Shown: piece after piece, positions 50,188 through 60,924 of the stretch
Numbering within the stretch: position 1 is the first letter of the stretch
Layout: the number at the start of each line of letters is the position of its first letter
Source of the DNA: Dissulfuribacter thermophilus
GTDB lineage: Bacteria; Desulfobacterota; Dissulfuribacteria; Dissulfuribacterales; Dissulfuribacteraceae
Direction: 5' to 3'
Assembly (NCBI RefSeq): GCF_001687335.1
Contig: NZ_MAGO01000001.1
Span: 310,001 to 374,000, forward strand
DNA: 64,000 nt
The notes under the pieces: generated by a model
What the model was told of the DNA's origin: nothing
The model's input: the letters and a program-made list of their open reading frames with translations, nothing else
The model's database searches: none
Program-made: the position numbers and the translations under genes

Positions 50188-51044
50188 TGGAGAAAATTGA
50201 TTTATCTCAGGCAATAGCCAAGGCAAAAGAACTTCCAGTACTCCCTCAAACGATTGCCCAGCTCTTACATGAACTTCAAAATCCAGATCTAGATATTGAA
50301 GAATTGTCAAAAGATATTGCTCTTGATCAGGCAATAACTGCAAAGATACTAAGGCTTGTAAACTCTTCTTTTTACGGGATGCCAGGCCAAATTGGCAATC
50401 TCAACCAGGCAGTAGTTATTTTGGGACTTGATACAATCAAAAACGTGGTGCTAACCATTGCCATGGTAAAGGCCTTCAAACTTCATGACTTAAGAGAAGA
50501 AGGGTTTATGTTAGAAGATTTTTGGCGTCATACCATTGCAACTGGGCTAATCACCCAGGCCCTTTCCAAGTTTTCTGATGCCCCTAATAAGCAGGACGCA
50601 TTTGTGGCTGGGCTCCTTCATGATATTGGAAAACTGTTACTGCTTCAGGTCGCACCTGAGGGCTTTAAACGGGCATTCAACATGGTGAAAAAAGATGAAC
50701 TATTTTTCTGGGAGGCAGAGCGAAAGCTTCTCAGTGCTGATCATACTGAATTGGGGGCATGGCTGGGTAAAAAATGGCATTTTCCAGTACATCTCCAGGA
50801 GGTTATGTATTTCCATCATAGACCTGAAAAGTCTGAAAATAAACTTGTCCACTCGGTCCATATTGCCGATGGCTTAGCCATTGCCCTGGGGATTGGAAAT
50901 AGTGGATGTACATTTGTTCCAAAGATATCCCGTAAGGCATGGGATAACTTGGGGTTATGTTCAGTGGCTCTGAGAGAATTGTTGGGAGAGATGGAAGGGA
51001 TCTTTGAAGAAGTGGGGCAGACTGCCAAAATCCTCCTGGAATAA
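50187..51044 (+). CDS. HDOD-domain signalling protein
   Basis: 285 residues forming a single HDOD domain: LPVLPQTIAQLLHELQNPDL, IALDQAITAKILRLVNSSFY, VVILGLDTIKNVVLTIAM, and GLLHDIGKLLLLQ, which keeps an HD pair. HDOD proteins act as non-catalytic or weak signalling modules in cyclic-di-GMP and motility networks. It closes the six-gene cluster; a second HDOD protein is encoded with the chemotaxis genes. Confidence 0.87.
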   Translation: MEKIDLSQAIAKAKELPVLPQTIAQLLHELQNPDLDIEELSKDIALDQAITAKILRLVNSSFYGMPGQIGNLNQAVVILGLDTIKNVVLTIAMVKAFKLHDLREEGFMLEDFWRHTIATGLITQALSKFSDAPNKQDAFVAGLLHDIGKLLLLQVAPEGFKRAFNMVKKDELFFWEAERKLLSADHTELGAWLGKKWHFPVHLQEVMYFHHRPEKSENKLVHSVHIADGLAIALGIGNSGCTFVPKISRKAWDNLGLCSVALRELLGEMEGIFEEVGQTAKILLE

Positions 51045-51184
51045 AAATCATCTTGTTAAATGCTGTATGCCTCATATAATCCCAATTACGTACTTTCCTG
51101 CATCTATTGCAAATTATAGTGCGACATGTTGTGGAATAGTTCATTAATTTTTGTGTGGTAGATTGCTTGAATATGGATCTTTCA

Positions 51185-52324
51185 ATGTTTTCAAAGGACG
51201 ACATAAAGTATATGCGTATGGCCCTTGCCCTTGGAAAAAAAGGGCTTGGAAGGACCGCCCCCAATCCAGCAGTGGGGGCAGTAGTGGTAAATGGCGATGA
51301 GGTAGTTGGCAGAGGATATCACAAAAAGGCAGGAACTGCCCATGCTGAGATCAATGCCCTCCAGGAGGCAGGCCCAAGGGCAAAGGGGGCAACCCTTTAT
51401 GTTACTCTTGAGCCGTGCAATCACTTTGGGAGGACTCCTCCCTGTACCCAAGCAATTTTAAACGCAGGTATTTCAAGGGTGGTAATTGGGGCTCTGGATC
51501 CGAATCCAAGGGTAGCAGGTGGTGGGGAGGCATATCTGAGAGAAAAAGGTGTTAGGGTAGAAGTTGGATGCCTAGAGTTTGAGGCCAAGATCCTCATTGC
51601 ACCTTTTGTAAAGCATACCTTTACAGGAAGGCCGTGGATAAGGGCCAAGGTGGCATCGACTCTTGACGGGAAGATTGCAACACGTACCTTTGATTCAAAG
51701 TGGATTACAGGCCCTAAGGCAAGGAGCTTTGGTCATAGGTTGAGACAAATATCCAACGCTATCATGGTTGGGCGCGGCACAGCTCAGTACGACAATCCCT
51801 CCCTAACATGCAGGATAAACTCAAAACAGGCTCATGACCCAATTCGTGTGATTTTAGATTCAAGGTTGAAATTGTCTCCAGATCTAAAGGTATTTCACCT
51901 GGAATCAAAGGCGCCCACCATAGTATTTTGTAGCAGAGTATCGAAAGACTCTGAGAAGTTCGATCTGCTCCGTAGTATTGGGGTAGAGGTGTTTGAGGTA
52001 GACGATGATCCTGGTGGTGGGCTGAGTCTTAAAGAGATTCTAAATATCCTTGGTTCCATGAATGTTCAATCTATGCTTGTAGAGGGTGGATCAGGACTCC
52101 TTGGGGCTTTTTTTGATCAGGAACTTGTGGATGAGGTCTTTTTCTTTTTTGCCCCAAAGATTATGGGAGGAAACGATTCAATAACATCTATAGGCGGCCT
52201 GGGGCCCCATGTATGTCAAGATGTAAAAAGGCTCTATCATATGGAGATAAGGCGTCTTGGAGAGGACTTTCTCGTACACGGCTTTATGGATGAAGGGGTG
52301 TTTTCAAAATGTTTACAGGGATAA
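51185..52324 (+). CDS. ribD: RibD, bifunctional riboflavin deaminase/reductase
   Basis: 379 residues. The N-terminal deaminase domain has the zinc motif HAEINAL and PCNHFGRTPPC; the C-terminal reductase domain has ASTLDGKIATRTFDSKWITG and VEGGSGLLGAFF. It catalyses two steps from the GTP-derived pyrimidine. In-frame GTG 51155 and ATG 51173 are alternative starts; ATG 51185 gives the usual N-terminus. The 140 bases upstream show no recognisable FMN riboswitch. It overlaps ribE by 16 bases. Confidence 0.93.
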   Translation: MFSKDDIKYMRMALALGKKGLGRTAPNPAVGAVVVNGDEVVGRGYHKKAGTAHAEINALQEAGPRAKGATLYVTLEPCNHFGRTPPCTQAILNAGISRVVIGALDPNPRVAGGGEAYLREKGVRVEVGCLEFEAKILIAPFVKHTFTGRPWIRAKVASTLDGKIATRTFDSKWITGPKARSFGHRLRQISNAIMVGRGTAQYDNPSLTCRINSKQAHDPIRVILDSRLKLSPDLKVFHLESKAPTIVFCSRVSKDSEKFDLLRSIGVEVFEVDDDPGGGLSLKEILNILGSMNVQSMLVEGGSGLLGAFFDQELVDEVFFFFAPKIMGGNDSITSIGGLGPHVCQDVKRLYHMEIRRLGEDFLVHGFMDEGVFSKCLQG

Positions 52325-52965
52325 TCCTCGGGCTCGGAACGATATCTGCAACTACTCCAAAGGGAAGGGGATTAACCTTTTCCATTTTACCAGATTTTCT
52401 CCTAGATGATCCAATGGAGGGTGAGAGCATTGCAGTAAATGGGGTGTGTCTTACTGCAACAACCATCAGTGAAAAGGAATTTACAGTTGATGTCTCTCCA
52501 GAGACTCTATCCCGTACTACTTTGGGAGAGTTGAGATCAGGGAGCAGGGTAAACCTTGAACGTGCATTAAAGCTCTCAGATAGGCTCGGCGGCCATATCG
52601 TGAGTGGTCATGTGGATGGCGTGGGAGTGATTTTAGAACGCAAGGAACTAAGGGAATTTATGGAATTTTCCGTGAGACCGCCGAAAGACCTCATGCGATA
52701 TATAATTGAAAAGGGATCCATTGCCATTGATGGCATAAGCCTTACTGTAAATGCGGTAACAGATGATACCTTCAGGGTTGCAATAATCCCCCATACCGCT
52801 AAGATCACCACTATGGGATATAGGAGGCCTGGAGATAGGGTTAATCTTGAGGTTGACCTTGTTGGCAAGTATATTGAAAAGCTGGTTGCTCCGTGGAATG
52901 GTTCGAGCCGGGGCAATACAGAGCTTGATATGGAATTTTTGAGAAAACATGGATTTTTGAGGTGA
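52309..52965 (+). CDS. ribE: Riboflavin synthase alpha chain
   Basis: 218 residues made of two lumazine-binding barrels: [32 protein letters not shown] and [12 protein letters not shown] for the first; [20 protein letters not shown] and the matching second half. It makes riboflavin from two 6,7-dimethyl-8-ribityllumazine molecules. It overlaps ribD and is followed by ribBA after 5 bases. Confidence 0.95.
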   Translation: MFTGIILGLGTISATTPKGRGLTFSILPDFLLDDPMEGESIAVNGVCLTATTISEKEFTVDVSPETLSRTTLGELRSGSRVNLERALKLSDRLGGHIVSGHVDGVGVILERKELREFMEFSVRPPKDLMRYIIEKGSIAIDGISLTVNAVTDDTFRVAIIPHTAKITTMGYRRPGDRVNLEVDLVGKYIEKLVAPWNGSSRGNTELDMEFLRKHGFLR

Positions 52966-52970
52966 TAGCC

Positions 52971-54197
52971 ATGGCCGTAGCCACAATAGAAGAGGCATTA
53001 GAGGATATAAGACAGGGTAAGATGATCATCCTCGTAGATGATGAAGATAGAGAAAACGAGGGTGATCTGACTATGGCGGCAGAAAAAGTGACCCCTGAGG
53101 CCATAAACTTCATGGCAAAGTACGGAAGGGGACTCATCTGCCTTTCTCTTACAGAAGAGGACGTTGAAAGACTAAAGCTGCCAATGATGGTCTCAAGAAA
53201 TACTTCGAGGTTCGGAACGGCATTTACTGTATCAATTGAGGCCAGAGAGGGGGTTACTACTGGGATATCTGCCTATGATAGGGCGCATACGATACTTACT
53301 GCAATTGATGAACGAAATGGGCCAGAGGCAATCGCCACACCAGGCCATGTCTTTCCGCTCAAGGCCAGGCGAGGAGGTGTGCTCGTGCGTGCTGGCCAGA
53401 CTGAGGGGTCAGTGGATCTTGCAAGGCTGGCAGGTCTCAAGCCCGCTGGGGTGATCTGTGAGATCATGAAGGATGACGGTACAATGGCCAGGATGCCTGA
53501 CCTGGAGGTCTTTGCCAAAGAACATGGCCTTAAGATTGTAACCATTCGTGATCTCATTGAATATAGATTGAGGACAGAATCTTTGGTGAAGCGCGAGGTT
53601 GAGACACGGCTACCATCGCGATTTGGTGGCGAATGGCGCTTGATTGCATATTCTAGTGTGCTAGATCCCCATGAGCATCTTGCCCTAATATACGGAGATC
53701 CAGAGATCCGACCAGATGAGGAGATACTCGTCAGAGTCCATTCAGAGTGTCTTACTGGTGATGTCCTCGGCTCCCTAAGGTGTGATTGTGGTCCTCAGCT
53801 ACACAAGGCCATGCTGCAGATTGCCAACGCTGGTAGAGGCGTACTTTTGTATATGCGTCAGGAAGGAAGGGGGATTGGCCTCTTAAATAAACTTAGAGCA
53901 TATTGCCTGCAGGATAAAGGCAGGGATACAGTAGAGGCGAATCAGGAACTAGGATTTCAGGCGGACCTTAGAGACTATGGAGTTGGCGCCCAAATACTTC
54001 GAGACCTTGGAGTTCGTAAGATGCGCCTCATGACTAATAACCCCAAAAAGATTGTTGGCCTTGAGGGCTATGGACTTGAAGTAGTGGAAAGGGTTCCAAT
54101 TGAGATCCCACCTCATGAGGAGAATATCAATTACTTGAAGTGTAAGAAGGAAAAGATGGGGCATATGTTGAGTATCGTGGATGAGATAACACATTAG
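52971..54197 (+). CDS. ribBA: RibBA, DHBP synthase / GTP cyclohydrolase II
   Basis: 408 residues. N-terminal 3,4-dihydroxy-2-butanone-4-phosphate synthase domain ([51 protein letters not shown]). C-terminal GTP cyclohydrolase II ([20 protein letters not shown] zinc site, [18 protein letters not shown]). GAGG precedes ATG 52971. A G-rich degenerate repeat (54195-54222) lies after the stop, in the 89-base gap to ribH. Confidence 0.96.
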   Translation: MAVATIEEALEDIRQGKMIILVDDEDRENEGDLTMAAEKVTPEAINFMAKYGRGLICLSLTEEDVERLKLPMMVSRNTSRFGTAFTVSIEAREGVTTGISAYDRAHTILTAIDERNGPEAIATPGHVFPLKARRGGVLVRAGQTEGSVDLARLAGLKPAGVICEIMKDDGTMARMPDLEVFAKEHGLKIVTIRDLIEYRLRTESLVKREVETRLPSRFGGEWRLIAYSSVLDPHEHLALIYGDPEIRPDEEILVRVHSECLTGDVLGSLRCDCGPQLHKAMLQIANAGRGVLLYMRQEGRGIGLLNKLRAYCLQDKGRDTVEANQELGFQADLRDYGVGAQILRDLGVRKMRLMTNNPKKIVGLEGYGLEVVERVPIEIPPHEENINYLKCKKEKMGHMLSIVDEITH

Positions 54198-54286
54198 TAG
54201 GGAGAAGGTAGAAGGGAGAGGTGTGCGAGAATCGATTGGCCGAAGTTATGTTAATTGTTTGATTTTAAGATGAGGAGTTATAGCAG

Positions 54287-54766
54287 ATGGCAAAGGTAAT
54301 TGAAGGTAAGCTCTCTGCAGAGGGCCTGAAGGTAGGGATAGTAGTTGCACGTTTTAATGAGTTTATTTCCTCAAAGCTTCTTTCTGGGGCCATGGATGCC
54401 CTTGTGCGCCATGGGGCCAGGGAAGAAGACGTAACAATAGCCTGGGTACCAGGGGCATTTGAGATCCCTTTGATCGCAAAGAAGATGGCAAAAACTATGC
54501 GTTATGACTGTGTCATATGCCTTGGGTGCATTATTCGAGGTGCCACCCCACACTTCGATTTTGTGGCTGCAGAGGCTTCTAAGGGTATTGCTCAGACAGC
54601 TCTTGAGGTAGAGTGTCCAGTGGCCTTTGGAGTCCTTACGACTGATTCCATAGAGCAGGCCATTGAGCGAGCCGGTACAAAGGCCGGTAACAAGGGCTGG
54701 GAAGCTGCCCTTGCCGCCATAGAGATGGTAAATCTAACAAGGGCTCTAGAGGTAGATGTCAATTAG
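54287..54766 (+). CDS. ribH: 6,7-dimethyl-8-ribityllumazine synthase
   Basis: 159 residues. Lumazine synthase signature: [53 protein letters not shown] and [16 protein letters not shown] with catalytic His in the third. It overlaps nusB by 11 bases, the usual ribH-nusB pairing. Confidence 0.96.
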   Translation: MAKVIEGKLSAEGLKVGIVVARFNEFISSKLLSGAMDALVRHGAREEDVTIAWVPGAFEIPLIAKKMAKTMRYDCVICLGCIIRGATPHFDFVAAEASKGIAQTALEVECPVAFGVLTTDSIEQAIERAGTKAGNKGWEAALAAIEMVNLTRALEVDVN

Positions 54767-55187
54767 GAGAAGAGGCAGACAGATAGCCCTTCAAGTCTTG
54801 TATCAAATGGAATGGGGGGGCTGGGAGGAGGACGCGAGTGCCTCTATCTCCCGGTATCTTGAAACATCTGTTGCCAATGGGCTATCTATGGATCACCCTT
54901 CTGTCCAGTTTGCAAAATCTCTTGTTGAGGGCGTTGCAAAAAATAGATCGGTCCTCGATGAAATTATAAGAAAATATGCGAGAAACTGGCGTCTGGATAG
55001 AATGGCTATTGTGGACAGAAACATTCTAAGAATTGGGGTATATGAATTAAAATTTGTCCACGACGTACCACCCAAGGTGGCCATCAATGAAGCTATAGAG
55101 CTTGGGAAGAGGTTTGGGTCAGAAGATTCCGCCCCTTTTATAAATGGAATACTAGATGCAGTGAATAAAGACCTAGGGCTTGGGTAA
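54756..55187 (+). CDS. nusB: NusB transcription antitermination factor
   Basis: 143 residues, all-helical RNA-binding protein of rRNA antitermination. Landmarks: [45 protein letters not shown], and [20 protein letters not shown]. It lies between ribH and leuS. Confidence 0.95.
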   Translation: MSIRRRGRQIALQVLYQMEWGGWEEDASASISRYLETSVANGLSMDHPSVQFAKSLVEGVAKNRSVLDEIIRKYARNWRLDRMAIVDRNILRIGVYELKFVHDVPPKVAINEAIELGKRFGSEDSAPFINGILDAVNKDLGLG

Positions 55188-55242
55188 AATACCTAGGCCT
55201 TGTCTTTAATCTATTATGAAGCACAGAATGCGGAGCAGAATT

Positions 55243-57753
55243 ATGAGGTACGATTTTTCAGCTATTGAGGATAAATGGCAAAGGATCTGGAACGAAAAAG
55301 AGGTTTTTCGTACAGAGGAAGCATCTGATCTGCCCAAGTTTTACTGCCTAGAAATGTTTCCTTACCCCTCTGGCAGAATTCATATGGGGCATGTAAGGAA
55401 TTATACGATTGGGGATGTATTAGCACGCCTCAAACGCATGAAGGGATTCAAGGTCTTACACCCAATGGGGTGGGACGCTTTTGGCCTGCCAGCTGAGAAC
55501 GCAGCTATAAAGCACGGTACTCATCCTGCCAAATGGACATATGAAAATATTGATTACATGCGCGATCAGCTCAAGAAGCTGGGTTTCTCCTATGACTGGT
55601 CCCGGGAGATCGCCACATGCGATTCCTCGTATTACAAGTGGGAGCAACTGTTTTTCTTGGAGATGCTAGAGAAGGGACTCGTTTATAGGAAGAAGTCTAA
55701 GGTCAATTGGTGTGAGGGTTGTCAGACTGTACTTGCTAATGAGCAGGTTATTGACGGAGAGTGCTGGCGTTGTGGTAAAGAGGTAGTCGAACAGGAAAGA
55801 GAGGGCTGGTTTTTCAAGATAACTCAATATGCTGAAGAACTCTTGTCGTGTATTGATTCGCTAAAGGGTTGGCCTGAAAAGGTCCTTACAATGCAAAAGA
55901 ACTGGATTGGCAAGAGTGTTGGCGCCGAGATAGAATTCCCCATCGATGGAAGAGATGAATCCATCAAGATCTTCACTACCAGACCTGATACCCTCTTTGG
56001 TGTTACTTTCATGAGCATATCCCCTGAACATCCCATGTGTATGAGCCTGGCCAGTGGCACAGCTGAGGAGGCTAAAGTTAGGGAGTTCTGTGAACGCTGG
56101 AAGCGTATCCCTAAACGCGAGCTACAGATGGAGGAAAAAGAAAAAGAAGGGGTGTTTACTGGTGCCTATGCAATAAACCCAGTTACACAAGAGAAGGTAC
56201 CAATCTTTGTGGCAAATTTCGTCCTGATGGATTATGGCACTGGTGCTGTAATGGCAGTACCAGCCCATGATCAGAGAGACTTTGAGTTCGCAAAAAAGTA
56301 CTCCCTTCCCATAAAGGTGGTTATACAACCTGAAGGTACGGAGCTGTCGCCTGATTCAATGGAAGAGGCCTGGGAAGGGCCAGGAGTGCTAGTTAATTCT
56401 GGCAAATTTTCTGGTTTGAAGAGCCGTGATGCAAAGGAGGCCATAGTAAAATTTCTTGAAAAGGAAGGCATTGGAAGAAAGAAGGTTAGCTTTAGACTAA
56501 GGGACTGGGGTATATCAAGGCAACGCTACTGGGGTACACCAATCCCTGTGATACACTGTGACAAGTGTGGCATAGTACCAGTTCCAAAAGAGGACCTACC
56601 AGTAGAACTTCCTCTACATGCGGATCTTCTCGAAGGTGGAAGGAGCCCTCTTCCAGAACTGGATGAATTTGTAGATGTTGAGTGCCCCCAATGTGGTGGT
56701 CGGGCAAAAAGAGAGACAGATACCATGGACACGTTTGTCGAGTCCAGTTGGTATTTCTTGAGATATTCATGCCCTCATGAGGACTCAAAGCCCCTTGATA
56801 GCCAAAGTGTGAAGGCCTGGCTTCCAGTGGATCAATATATAGGTGGAGTGGAACATGCAATACTTCACCTATTGTATTCACGCTTTTTTACTAAAGTACT
56901 TAGAGATTTAGGGTATGTGGAAATTGATGAACCCTTTACCAATCTCCTCACTCAGGGCATGGTCTTAAAAGATGGGGCAAAAATGTCCAAGTCTAAGGGT
57001 AATGTTGTAGACCCTGATGCAATGATAAAGGCCTATGGCGCCGATACTGTGAGGGTCTTTATACTCTTTGCTGCTCCACCTGAAAGAGACCTCGAGTGGA
57101 GTGATACTGGCATTGAAGGGGCCCACAGGTTCCTCACAAGGCTTTGGAGACTTGTTACGGAAAATCTTGATGATTTGAAAGAGGCTAAATGCGACCATGA
57201 ACTCCTAACAAGTGCCTCAGAGCAGGATAAGAGGCTTAAGGCCTTAAGGCAAAAGACTCATCAGACTATTTTGAAAGTCACTGAGGACTGCGAAAAGAGG
57301 TTACATTTCAATACCGCCATATCTGCCATTATGGAGCTTGTAAACGAGCTTTCCGGAGTCCTAGCTGAGGAAAAGACAAAGACCGAAAGAGACAAAGGGT
57401 TTTGGGCGGTTATAAAAGAGGCAGTAAATGCAGTGTTATTTTTACTGTCTCCCATGGCTCCACATATTACTGACGAACTCGCAGAGCTTATGGGAGAAGA
57501 GGTGCCTTTAGTAAATAGAAAGTGGCCAGTTGCAGATGAAGAGGTAGCAAAGAGCGATTCAGTGCAGATAGCAGTGCAGGTAAACGGCAAGTTGAGGGCA
57601 AAAATAGAGATTATGCGTAATGCCACAGAGGATGAAGTGAAACAGATGGCATTGGGAGATGAAAGGGTCAAGAGGCATACTGAGGGCAAGGCCATTAAAA
57701 AAGTGATATATGTCCCAGGAAGGTTGATTAATATCGTTGTGGGTGGAAAATAG
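55243..57753 (+). CDS. leuS: Leucyl-tRNA synthetase
   Basis: 836 residues. HIGH-type motif in [25 protein letters not shown] motif in [14 protein letters not shown]; editing domain with [13 protein letters not shown]; and [18 protein letters not shown] in the core. A start at 55216 is open, but GGAG precedes ATG 55243 and [13 protein letters not shown] is the usual N-terminus. Confidence 0.96.
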   Translation: MRYDFSAIEDKWQRIWNEKEVFRTEEASDLPKFYCLEMFPYPSGRIHMGHVRNYTIGDVLARLKRMKGFKVLHPMGWDAFGLPAENAAIKHGTHPAKWTYENIDYMRDQLKKLGFSYDWSREIATCDSSYYKWEQLFFLEMLEKGLVYRKKSKVNWCEGCQTVLANEQVIDGECWRCGKEVVEQEREGWFFKITQYAEELLSCIDSLKGWPEKVLTMQKNWIGKSVGAEIEFPIDGRDESIKIFTTRPDTLFGVTFMSISPEHPMCMSLASGTAEEAKVREFCERWKRIPKRELQMEEKEKEGVFTGAYAINPVTQEKVPIFVANFVLMDYGTGAVMAVPAHDQRDFEFAKKYSLPIKVVIQPEGTELSPDSMEEAWEGPGVLVNSGKFSGLKSRDAKEAIVKFLEKEGIGRKKVSFRLRDWGISRQRYWGTPIPVIHCDKCGIVPVPKEDLPVELPLHADLLEGGRSPLPELDEFVDVECPQCGGRAKRETDTMDTFVESSWYFLRYSCPHEDSKPLDSQSVKAWLPVDQYIGGVEHAILHLLYSRFFTKVLRDLGYVEIDEPFTNLLTQGMVLKDGAKMSKSKGNVVDPDAMIKAYGADTVRVFILFAAPPERDLEWSDTGIEGAHRFLTRLWRLVTENLDDLKEAKCDHELLTSASEQDKRLKALRQKTHQTILKVTEDCEKRLHFNTAISAIMELVNELSGVLAEEKTKTERDKGFWAVIKEAVNAVLFLLSPMAPHITDELAELMGEEVPLVNRKWPVADEEVAKSDSVQIAVQVNGKLRAKIEIMRNATEDEVKQMALGDERVKRHTEGKAIKKVIYVPGRLINIVVGGK

Positions 57754-57757
57754 TACT

Positions 57758-58285
57758 ATGTATTTTAAAAGCAGTAACTTGCCAATATTATTGCTGTTTG
57801 CAGTATCTATTATGCTCTTTTCCTGCGGGTACCACGTTGCTAAGAGGTCTTCGGCCATACCATCTTGGATGAAAAACGTGTATATCGAACCATTTGAAAA
57901 TAATTCAAATGAACTCCTACTGGGTGCCTGGATAACTGAAGATCTCAGGCATGAATTTTTGAGGAGTTCCAGATTTGTATTGACTTCAAGAGATCAGGCC
58001 CATGTGATTATTAAGGGCAAAGTGGAAGAGGTTGAGACCAAAGGTCTATCATATGTGCGATATGACAGGGCAATTGAAAGGAGTGTCAAAGTAAAGATCT
58101 CCTTTGATCTCATAGATGCAGCCACAGGTCAGTCTCTGTGGGGAGGTGGAGAATTAGAGAGAGAAGAGGCCTTTTCTGTAGGCACTGACGTAATGAAGAC
58201 CCAGGGCCTCTTGAATGAGGCCCTGAGAAAATTAAGTCAAGATCTCTCTGAGATCCTGTATCACCGGTTAGAGGGAGTATATTAG
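57758..58285 (+). CDS. LptE-like outer-membrane lipoprotein (LPS assembly)
   Basis: 175 residues. Signal peptide with lipobox LFSC-GYH near residue 22. The rest resembles LptE/RlpB (YIEPFENNSNELLLGAWITE, IEEV-type strands, LWGGGELEREEAF), the plug of the LptD translocon. The position directly after leuS matches the leuS-lptE order of many proteobacteria. The usual holA gene does not follow; instead the convergent rpsT overlaps the end by 4 bases. Confidence 0.82.
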   Translation: MYFKSSNLPILLLFAVSIMLFSCGYHVAKRSSAIPSWMKNVYIEPFENNSNELLLGAWITEDLRHEFLRSSRFVLTSRDQAHVIIKGKVEEVETKGLSYVRYDRAIERSVKVKISFDLIDAATGQSLWGGGELEREEAFSVGTDVMKTQGLLNEALRKLSQDLSEILYHRLEGVY

Positions 58286-58554
58286 GAAGCCTTCTTTAAA
58301 TTGTTGAGCTTCTTATAGAGTCGAGAGATTTTTCTTGCAGCAGTCTTCCAATGAAGCGTCCCTTTGCTTGCTGTCTTATCAATGAATTTCTGTGCTGCCT
58401 TCAGTTTCTCTTCTGCTGCGTTTAGATCCTTTGCCTTTAAAGATTCCTCAAAGGCACGAATAAGATTCTTAATCCTAGTCTTTCTAATCCTGTTTCTGAG
58501 GCGTCTTTTTTGGTTTTGACGCATACGTTTTAACGCAGACTTATGATTTGCCAC
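58282..58554 (-). CDS. rpsT: Ribosomal protein S20
   Basis: 90 residues, basic and helical: MANHKSALKRMRQNQKRRLR and KTARKISRLYKKLN-type ending. Translation starts at GTG 58554 with GGAGGAAGG upstream. It lies 83 bases downstream of aroB on the same strand and probably has its own promoter. Confidence 0.96.
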   Translation of the reverse strand: MANHKSALKRMRQNQKRRLRNRIRKTRIKNLIRAFEESLKAKDLNAAEEKLKAAQKFIDKTASKGTLHWKTAARKISRLYKKLNNLKKAS

Positions 58555-58637
58555 GGGTTACCTTCCTCCAGTCATATTGTTAATGTCACGTACTACGTAA
58601 CTTGGACAGCGTTATATACACCCAAGATGATTTCATG

Positions 58638-59747
58638 TCAATGAATTGATCCACTAATGGATTTTAAAACGTCTTCGTCTGTTACTTCTGGGGTTATGAC
58701 AGTCTTTCCAATTCCCTCAAGCAGTACAAAGTGGACTCTCCCCCCTTTGGCCTTTTTATCGTGCCGGATCTTTACGAGGATATCTTCTGGCGAGGTGCTG
58801 GCTGGTACTGTGTGGGGAAGCCCAAGATCTTTTATGAGATTAGTCAGCCTGTTGAAATCATCTTGGGCAAGGAGGCCTTTTTCCATTGATATTCTACCTG
58901 CCGCCACCATACCAATAGCGACTGCCTCACCGTGGGTAATAGAGAAGTTACTAGATGCCTCTATGGCATGGCCTATAGTGTGACCAAAATTGAGGATCCG
59001 CCTAAGGTCTCCTTCTTTTTCGTCAAGGGCTACTACTTGGGCCTTAATCTCACATGATCTCTTTACAATATAGGCTATTACTTCTGGTTCTAGGTTTTTG
59101 CATCCCTCATGGTTTTTTTCTAGGAAAGCAAAGAAATCTGCATCCCATATGGCACCGTATTTAATAACTTCCGCAAGTCCGTTGTTTAGTTCCTTTTGGG
59201 GTAGGGTAGCCAAAACCCCTATGTCACTTAATACCAAGCGGGGTTGATAGAAGGTACCCACTAGATTTTTCCCCTCTGGGAGGTCCACGCCGGTCTTTCC
59301 TCCAACTGAACTGTCTACTTGAGCAAGAAGAGTAGTTGGGATCTGAATAAATGGGATGCCCCTCATGTAGATAGAGGCGACGAAGCCGGCAACGTCACCT
59401 GTGACTCCGCCACCAAGCGCAAGGATTACGCTCTGCCTGTCGGCCCCAAGTTCAACAAGCCTTCTTGTAATATCCTCCACTTGTTTAAGGTTCTTGGATT
59501 GTTCTCCTGCTGGAAACACTATGCTTTTAACACTTAGACCTTCTCCGTTTAGCATTGCCTCGAGGTCGTGCCCTAATAGATCATAACAGTTGGAATCGGA
59601 TATTAAAAAAAAGTCTCTTTTCCCGAATATGGACTCTATGTGTTTGCCTGCTTCACTCAGTACCCCTGGGCCAATCAGAATATCATAGGATCTATCGCCC
59701 AAATCCACGTTAACCGTGTGCCAAACAAATGAATCTGGAAGTTTCAT
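58638..59747 (-). CDS. aroB: 3-dehydroquinate synthase
   Basis: 369 residues, second step of the shikimate pathway, NAD- and metal-dependent. Motifs: LALGGGVTGDVAGFVASIYM, IPTTLLAQVDSSVGGKTGVD, LAEVIKYGAIWD, and LNFGHTIGHAIE (metal-binding His). AAGGAGG precedes ATG 59747. The 257 bases upstream contain no supported gene. Confidence 0.96.
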   Translation of the reverse strand: MKLPDSFVWHTVNVDLGDRSYDILIGPGVLSEAGKHIESIFGKRDFFLISDSNCYDLLGHDLEAMLNGEGLSVKSIVFPAGEQSKNLKQVEDITRRLVELGADRQSVILALGGGVTGDVAGFVASIYMRGIPFIQIPTTLLAQVDSSVGGKTGVDLPEGKNLVGTFYQPRLVLSDIGVLATLPQKELNNGLAEVIKYGAIWDADFFAFLEKNHEGCKNLEPEVIAYIVKRSCEIKAQVVALDEKEGDLRRILNFGHTIGHAIEASSNFSITHGEAVAIGMVAAGRISMEKGLLAQDDFNRLTNLIKDLGLPHTVPASTSPEDILVKIRHDKKAKGGRVHFVLLEGIGKTVITPEVTDEDVLKSISGSIH

Positions 59748-59936
59748 AGCGCCTCCTTTTAGACCAACTATTTTAAAGCAATTTAGGGCAAGTGCAATTA
59801 GCCATCCATCAAAAGGTGCCGGAGGATTTGTAATAAAGGTGAAACCTTGTAATTCACCAAATATGCCTGTTTGGGCGATTTTTGTTATAGAGGACCTTGA
59901 GTGGATATAAAATTTCTGAGATCAATTTTGGTGATA

Positions 59937-59954
59937 CACGTCTACTATGACGTG
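59937..59954. promoter_or_regulatory. CACGTC/GACGTG inverted repeat in the aroB-lipoprotein intergenic region
   Basis: CACGTC (59937-59942) and GACGTG (59949-59954) are separated by TACTAT. It sits between divergent aroB and the lipoprotein gene and looks like a dimeric operator. Confidence 0.35.
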
Positions 59955-60064
59955 CAGAATTCAGTTATTAGTCTTTTTAAAATCATGTTACATTTTAGAG
60001 GCCGTTGAATTTCGATGTCTTTAAAAATTTGATATGTTGTTTGGGTAAAACAACAGGGGATGAA

Positions 60065-60844
60065 ATGGTGTACAGGTATTGGATTTGTTTTTTGTTTATT
60101 GTCCTCCAGTTAGTAGCTTGCTCCCCTAAGGCTGACATTGGCAAATACGATCTATTAAAACTACAAAAAAAGGGTGAAGATCTAGATGCCCTGCGGAATC
60201 AATCTCTAAAAGTTCAGGCAGTTCATGCCAGGGGCTGGGCTAAGGTCTGGGTAAATGGTAAGGAGAATCCATCTTTAAAAACGGATATCCTATGGGCTAA
60301 GGATGAAGATGGCAAAGCTAGATTCAAGGTTTCAGGCTATGGTCCATTTTCTATTACTGTATTTGAGGCCAGTTACCAGGAAGGTATATTTAGTCTGACA
60401 TTACCCAAGGACCGTGCTGTATTTGTAAATGGTCAAGGGGATAAAGAGGTAACTAGATGTATTGAAGGTATAGTTACTAGATTAATATTTGATCCTTGGG
60501 GTATCTCGGTCTATGGAGCTCCAGACATCAAACCACTATCGCCTAATGGCCTGATGGTGCTCTCTAGGGTATGTGACAGCGCTATTGAGGCAAGTTTTAA
60601 AGACGATTTAACACCTGTATCATTAAAGATAAAAAATATGGAAATTTCATACAATCTTCCCCGCTTCTTAAAGGCTGGAATTTACGTAAACGACATTTTT
60701 ATTACCGTATCCTTCGAATTAGATGAATTAGAGTATTTGAAGAGAAGCGAAATTGAATGGGGGGGAGATGAGGTCATTTTAAAAGATTTTCGTGTTTATC
60801 CAATATCAGTCCTCTTGGATGAGATCAAGGGAATTAAGCCATAA
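60065..60844 (+). CDS. Probable outer-membrane lipoprotein (LolB/DUF4292-like)
   Basis: 259 residues. Signal peptide (MVYRYWICFLFIVLQ) with lipobox LVAC-SPK. The mature part has beta-strand-like segments, including VQAVHARGWAKVWVNGKENP and FKVSGYGPFSITVFEA, similar in style to LolB/DUF4292 lipoproteins that handle lipids or lipoproteins. AGGGG precedes ATG 60065; the frame is open from 60005 without a better site. The family assignment is tentative. Confidence 0.7.
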   Translation: MVYRYWICFLFIVLQLVACSPKADIGKYDLLKLQKKGEDLDALRNQSLKVQAVHARGWAKVWVNGKENPSLKTDILWAKDEDGKARFKVSGYGPFSITVFEASYQEGIFSLTLPKDRAVFVNGQGDKEVTRCIEGIVTRLIFDPWGISVYGAPDIKPLSPNGLMVLSRVCDSAIEASFKDDLTPVSLKIKNMEISYNLPRFLKAGIYVNDIFITVSFELDELEYLKRSEIEWGGDEVILKDFRVYPISVLLDEIKGIKP

Positions 60845-60924
60845 TCTGGGATGATGCCTTGACAACTTTTTCTCAGCTACTATGTTTGGGCCAAAGATCC
60901 TATAAAATATGTGGTTAATTTGCC

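Noticed and set aside
51045-51184. FMN riboswitch before ribD
   Set aside because: The conserved RFN-element blocks are not visible; the stretch is only AT-rich.
59755-59930. Protein-like minus-strand frame upstream of aroB (contains NPPAPFDGWLIALALNCF)
   Set aside because: No start codon in frame, an in-frame TGA upstream without a convincing hairpin or start, and aroB has its own strong ribosome binding site. Treated as non-coding.
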